Below, in pieces: positions 60,289-64,000 of a stretch of 64,000 nt of DNA. The notes below the pieces were generated by a model. That model searched no databases, had not been told where the DNA came from, and worked only from the letters and a program-made list of their open reading frames with translations. The first letter of the stretch is position 1. Every line of letters begins with the position of its first letter. The stretch covers positions 4,142,425 to 4,206,424 of the forward strand of contig WARS01000090.1 in assembly GCA_008933995.1 (NCBI GenBank), given 5' to 3'. The position numbers and the translations under genes were made by a program. Source of the stretch: Datnioides undecimradiatus. Lineage: Eukaryota > Chordata > Actinopteri > Lobotiformes > Datnioididae.

Positions 60289-63200
60289 TCATTCCCAGCA
60301 CTGACACAGGCAGGTAACAAGCTGAGATGCCCACATTGTTAGCTGCTGATTTGTACCGCCTCTGATTGGAGCATGTTCCTCCATGTTGTGATTCGGATCT
60401 GGGGATAACGTACTGAATGATGAGGTCTCGGATTAGCTGTTGCTGTGCATTGTGACAGTCTGGCTATTTGGTGCCGCAACAAGTGGACCCACAAAAGACA
60501 GGGAGAGAAAGCTAATGCTGGCCTTTTATAAGGGACAGATATGGCACTGAATGTACAGGAGCTGCAGTCAGCCCAGCAGGTGTTGAAATAACAAGGACAT
60601 AAACGTCCCTGTGGGAATAAGCGCCAATGTTAGCTAAGATGAATAGCTTTCACTTTCAGAGTAAAACATATACTTAACAGCAAATGCTAAGCGTTGTAAT
60701 GCACATAAATCGTTAAATGGTGTGGTCTTTCTGAGAAAGGATAAACATGTCTTTTATTGATGAAAAGCCTGTGCAGATGGCTGCATAGGAAGGGTGAAAA
60801 TGATGATGCTGAAGATGATTTCGCCAAAACCAGAAAGAGAACAGAGTACTGTGAACTCTCTCAGCCAATCAAAGTTTCACAATAAACCAACAAGAGTAAA
60901 CCTGCCATATGGGACCTATAAGCTCAATACAACAACGGGGCAGACTTCCTGTGAAGCTCAGCTGCAGAGAGGATGCAGTGTTGCCAGTGATTGCTGATTG
61001 TCTGTGTACTCAGAGGGATTGCAGATATTGCAGGTTTTTATACATATCAGCTCAGTGTCGCCTCTGTTGTTATTTTGTAGGCCTGATGGATGGTTGTTTG
61101 CGGCATTCATTTTTTTAGCCTTGGCTTTCAGTCTAAAAGCAGTGTTTGTGCGTGAAGGCGCGTGTGAGAGCCTGTGTGTATATGTTAGTGTGCTTCTTGT
61201 GTGCAAGCGTGTTAAAAGCTGAACGACAGTCCCCATGATTGATGCTACATGTAAAACTAAAACTGGCCCCGCCTGAACACTGTAATGCATTACACTTGAC
61301 GACAACAACGTGTCCTGAGATGACAGCGGGACGCGCCCCAGTACCAATAAATCCCTATTTCCCCTTGTACTCTGCTCATTTACTCTCTTTTCTTCCCACC
61401 GAGGCGTCATCGCCAAGTCACACAAGAGCAGGTTTTATCCGGTGTTACAGAAGAAGAGGAGCAATTTCTAAAAGAGAGGTGAAAATGAGAGAGAAAATCT
61501 TTCTATAGGGAGAGAGGCTAGGAGGCTGAGAATGAGAGAGAGAGAGATGACAATATATCACTAACCAGGGCCCATTGAAACCATCAATTTTTCACTCCAG
61601 CTGTCACTATTGTTTACAAAAATTGTGTAAACTGAGCAGGTTGCAGTGATAGTTTCTTTGTCATGCAGCATAAATCCGTTACGCATGTTGCATTTTGGCA
61701 ACTGCAAAACAAACGCACTCAACAGTTAATGCTGTCCAACTCTGAACTCTGACGAGCTATTGTAAGGTCAAATGCGGCATGCTTGTATGTATCTGAGTTC
61801 AGAGTGAGGTTGGTTGCGTTATGTCAGCTCGGGCCATGCAGTTTATCGCACATTCATGGCTTAGCACAAGTTTGGTCTCATACTGAAGGCATATGGCTTT
61901 CTAAAATCTGATTGTGTCAGTATGCAAAAGGAATACTGTTTCACCTGCACTCACTGTGTGCACAGCATTCTTTATCTGCCGTTCTCTTTCATCCAGCGGC
62001 TCATTTTAACTGACAGCCCACTGAGTGTCATTTGATGGCAAGCTTTATTCTGTCTAACTTCTTGCTGGGTTGCTTTTTTCTGCGCTAAAACTGTCAAAAT
62101 TATATTGTGAGCATTGTACCTCCAGCCTACCCTAAAATCATATTCACACAGCGCTTTATCTTCGGTTAGGTCTGCTTGAGTAGGCAAGGGCCCTGAGCAG
62201 AATACATTAAAGTACTGAGCTGCATGTTTTCACTATAGACTGAGAACAACTCAAACTCTTTGGACTTACTTTGAACTTCTGGATGTGAACTTTTAAGGCA
62301 CATGACTGGGGCATGTTTTAAAAAGTTCCACTGTGATTTGGACTGAGACTCATGTCGAGCAGAAGTGTAATGACTTGACAGCAACACTTAATTGCCATAC
62401 AACACTGCAGCTATAGTGGCAAAAGACTGTCTGTGAACAGGCTAAAAAGGTTTCCTACACAAACACACATGAAAGCTTTCATATCGACATGAGCGTAGAC
62501 ATGCAGGAACACACAGGTAAATGCAAAAGCAAAGCATGAAAGCCCCCGCAAACACAGTCAGACACATCCAAATGACATCCTAAATATGCATACATGCACG
62601 TTAGGGGGGAAATTTCTGCCCGAGTAAAAAGCAGAGATGCGCGCAGAAACACACAAACACACTTAGACACATGCGGTGATCTGTTGTCCCTGTTGTTGTT
62701 TTTCTGCCTTGCCTTTCATGTTCAAAGCTTAGTGTGTGATTCCTGCATCTCCACTGAGGATAGAGGGAGAGAGCATAATCTGTGTGACGGGGTGGAGGTG
62801 AAGAAAGAGGAAAAGAGGTGGCAGAACGAATGAAAGGCAGGGAAGAATGTATAATTGAGCAACCTTGGCGATCTCACATCCTCATAACACGATTAGGACT
62901 AACCTGGCATCTAAATATGGAAGAGGAATATGTTCCTGTAGGTTACCGTTGCCACAGGCCTCCATATTTAACATGATAATATTTCATAATATTTGTTGAT
63001 TGCTTATTCCCTGTAGGTGGATGCAAGCAGGGAGTTCTGGAGCTGCTCAGGCCTTTATAAACATCTCTGAGAACCGAGGACACATCTAAATGAGAAAAAG
63101 AAACACTTCATGGCTAAAGAAGACCTTTATCCCGGACCAAAAAATGTGTCCCAGCAGTAAATAACAGGTGGCGCACTGATGTGAACGGTCAGGAAGGTTC

Positions 63201-63506
63201 GCCTCAGATTGTGGCCATCAACACAACCATCAGCAGAGATGATGGGTCAGTAGAGCCTGTGTGTGTTTGTGTAACCATAATAAACAGAGTCAGCGTGAAG
63301 TAGAGATGATGCCCGGCAGATATTAACAGCAAATATGCCCCAGATTCATTTCTCTCTGTCCCCACAAAAACACACGTGCACACAAATACACACCCTCTCG
63401 CAACACCTCTGGCGTGAGGCCAAACTCAGCGGCGATGGGGTAGAGTGACAGAAGCAGCAGTTGGCAAAATATCAGCGAATGACAGCAAATGTATGGGAGA
63501 ACATTA
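60289..63506. other. Unique non-coding sequence
   Basis: No gene recognised. A 155-codon minus-strand frame (60958-61425) is the longest frame outside the simple repeats and has no domain, signal or splice context that I can identify. A GA run lies at about 61530-61548. An open frame without ATG at 63118-63300 was considered and not accepted. Confidence 0.35.

Positions 63507-63533
<27 letters not shown>
63507..63533. repeat. (GT)13 microsatellite
   Basis: Uninterrupted GT run followed by GG-interrupted TG units. Confidence 0.95.
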
Positions 63534-63537
<4 letters not shown>

Positions 63538-64000
63538 TGCGTGTGCATTTGTGCACACTGGCCACATACTACGTGTTTATATGTGTGTCGACAGAGACAG
63601 CTGGGCTTTAAACAGGAGCAGGCTGTTGGATAAATCAATGAGGCAGTGGGGTGGCCACCACCTCCCCTGTTACTCAGCAGAAAGGACCCCTATTCATGTG
63701 CTCAGGACACATCTCAGTGTGTGTGTTTGTGCGTGTGGGTGTCGGTGAATATCTGCCTGCTGAGTATTTGCCAGCTAGTGTTTGTGGATCCTGCTGTGGA
63801 CCCCGGCGTAGTCCACTTTTATAGTGATCAGAACAAACTCTTCCTCATCAGACTTTTTCTTTGTCTCTTTGTTTTTCATTGTTTCTTTGCCTTCAACTTC
63901 ATTCACTTCTCCTCTTGTTCAGGTTTTGTTTTTTTTTTTTCCTTTGGTTACCGCAGTTATTAGAAGTGGAGCGGGTACCAAACAAAAAAGATCTGGAGAC
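63534..64000. other. Unique non-coding sequence, pyrimidine-rich end
   Basis: TG-interrupted sequence (63715-63745), then T/C-rich DNA with a T run at about 63929-63940. Open frames here are hydrophobic (Phe/Leu-rich) because of the pyrimidine bias. The window ends without a recognisable exon. Confidence 0.4.

Noticed and set aside
60958-61425. 155-codon minus-strand open frame
   Set aside because: No recognisable domain, low-complexity Thr/Ser/Arg stretches, and overlapping open frames on the + strand. Codon evidence is absent.
63118-63300. 61-codon frame without ATG, possible internal exon with an AG acceptor near 63157
   Set aside because: The acceptor lacks a good polypyrimidine tract, the end runs into TG-rich sequence, and the peptide is unfamiliar. 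Worth a protein search but not callable.
6281-63533. CRISPR-like or phage-like systems
   Set aside because: The regular repeats are dinucleotide microsatellites, and the sequence has vertebrate repeat families and no prokaryotic gene organisation.
63323-63565. Minus-strand frame containing an 'IAAEFGLTPEVLREG' segment that looks protein-like
   Set aside because: Flanked by His/Thr repeat translation from the GT tract and lacking usable splice sites; probably chance.

Overview
This window looks like non-coding DNA from a bony fish (teleost). The evidence is long, frequent (CA/GT)n microsatellites and dispersed repeats that I recognise from many fish genomes. These are a DANA/mermaid-type SINE, a second tRNA-derived SINE, LINE 3' ends of the '...GGATTAATAAAG + short tandem repeat' type, and several families of short inverted-repeat elements. 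Base composition is moderately AT-rich with scattered TG/CA dinucleotide excess and few CpG clusters, as expected of intron or intergenic vertebrate DNA. Family names are from memory and were not checked against a repeat library.

I found no protein-coding exon that I can defend. The open frames are short (about 60-220 codons), most lack a recognisable domain, and the longest come from reading through (GT)n tracts, SINE copies or other repeats. No tRNA, rRNA or other functional RNA gene was recognised. The window is therefore either one or more large introns or an intergenic interval; the sequence alone does not say which gene it belongs to.

Layout. 1-5 kb: mostly unique sequence with a minus-strand SINE-type fragment, a LINE 3' end and a fragment of a common 'gctaagcttagcta' fish repeat. 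5-13 kb: unique sequence with homopolymer tracts. 13.3-13.7 kb: a partial inverted-repeat element. 16.4-17.2 kb: a TG-rich stretch, a 400-bp purine-rich tract and a long (GT)n/(GC)n tract. 20-28 kb: unique sequence including stretches that look like conserved non-coding elements. 28.5-28.8 kb: a repeat bounded by microsatellites at both ends. 33-34 kb: microsatellites, a possible regulatory element and a mariner-like remnant. 35.97-36.74 kb: the cleanest transposon of the window, a 770-bp TTAA-flanked element. 37-43 kb: purine tracts and microsatellites. 43.8-47.5 kb: a cluster of old mobile elements, including a tRNA-like remnant, a 127-bp inverted-repeat unit, a repeat copy carrying a perfect 42-bp palindrome, and an 800-bp element with long terminal inverted repeats. 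47.8-51.2 kb: microsatellites. 52.6-52.8 kb: a minus-strand SINE. 54-60 kb: AT-rich unique DNA with homeodomain-like motif clusters, a tetranucleotide microsatellite and a full-length SINE. 60.2 kb: a second perfect palindrome. 60-64 kb: unique sequence and a final (GT)n tract.

I see no sign of a previously undescribed multi-gene system. The most useful leads are the TTAA-flanked element with a short ORF beginning at a YY1-like ATG, the two perfect hairpin palindromes, and a few AT-rich blocks that could be tested as enhancers.
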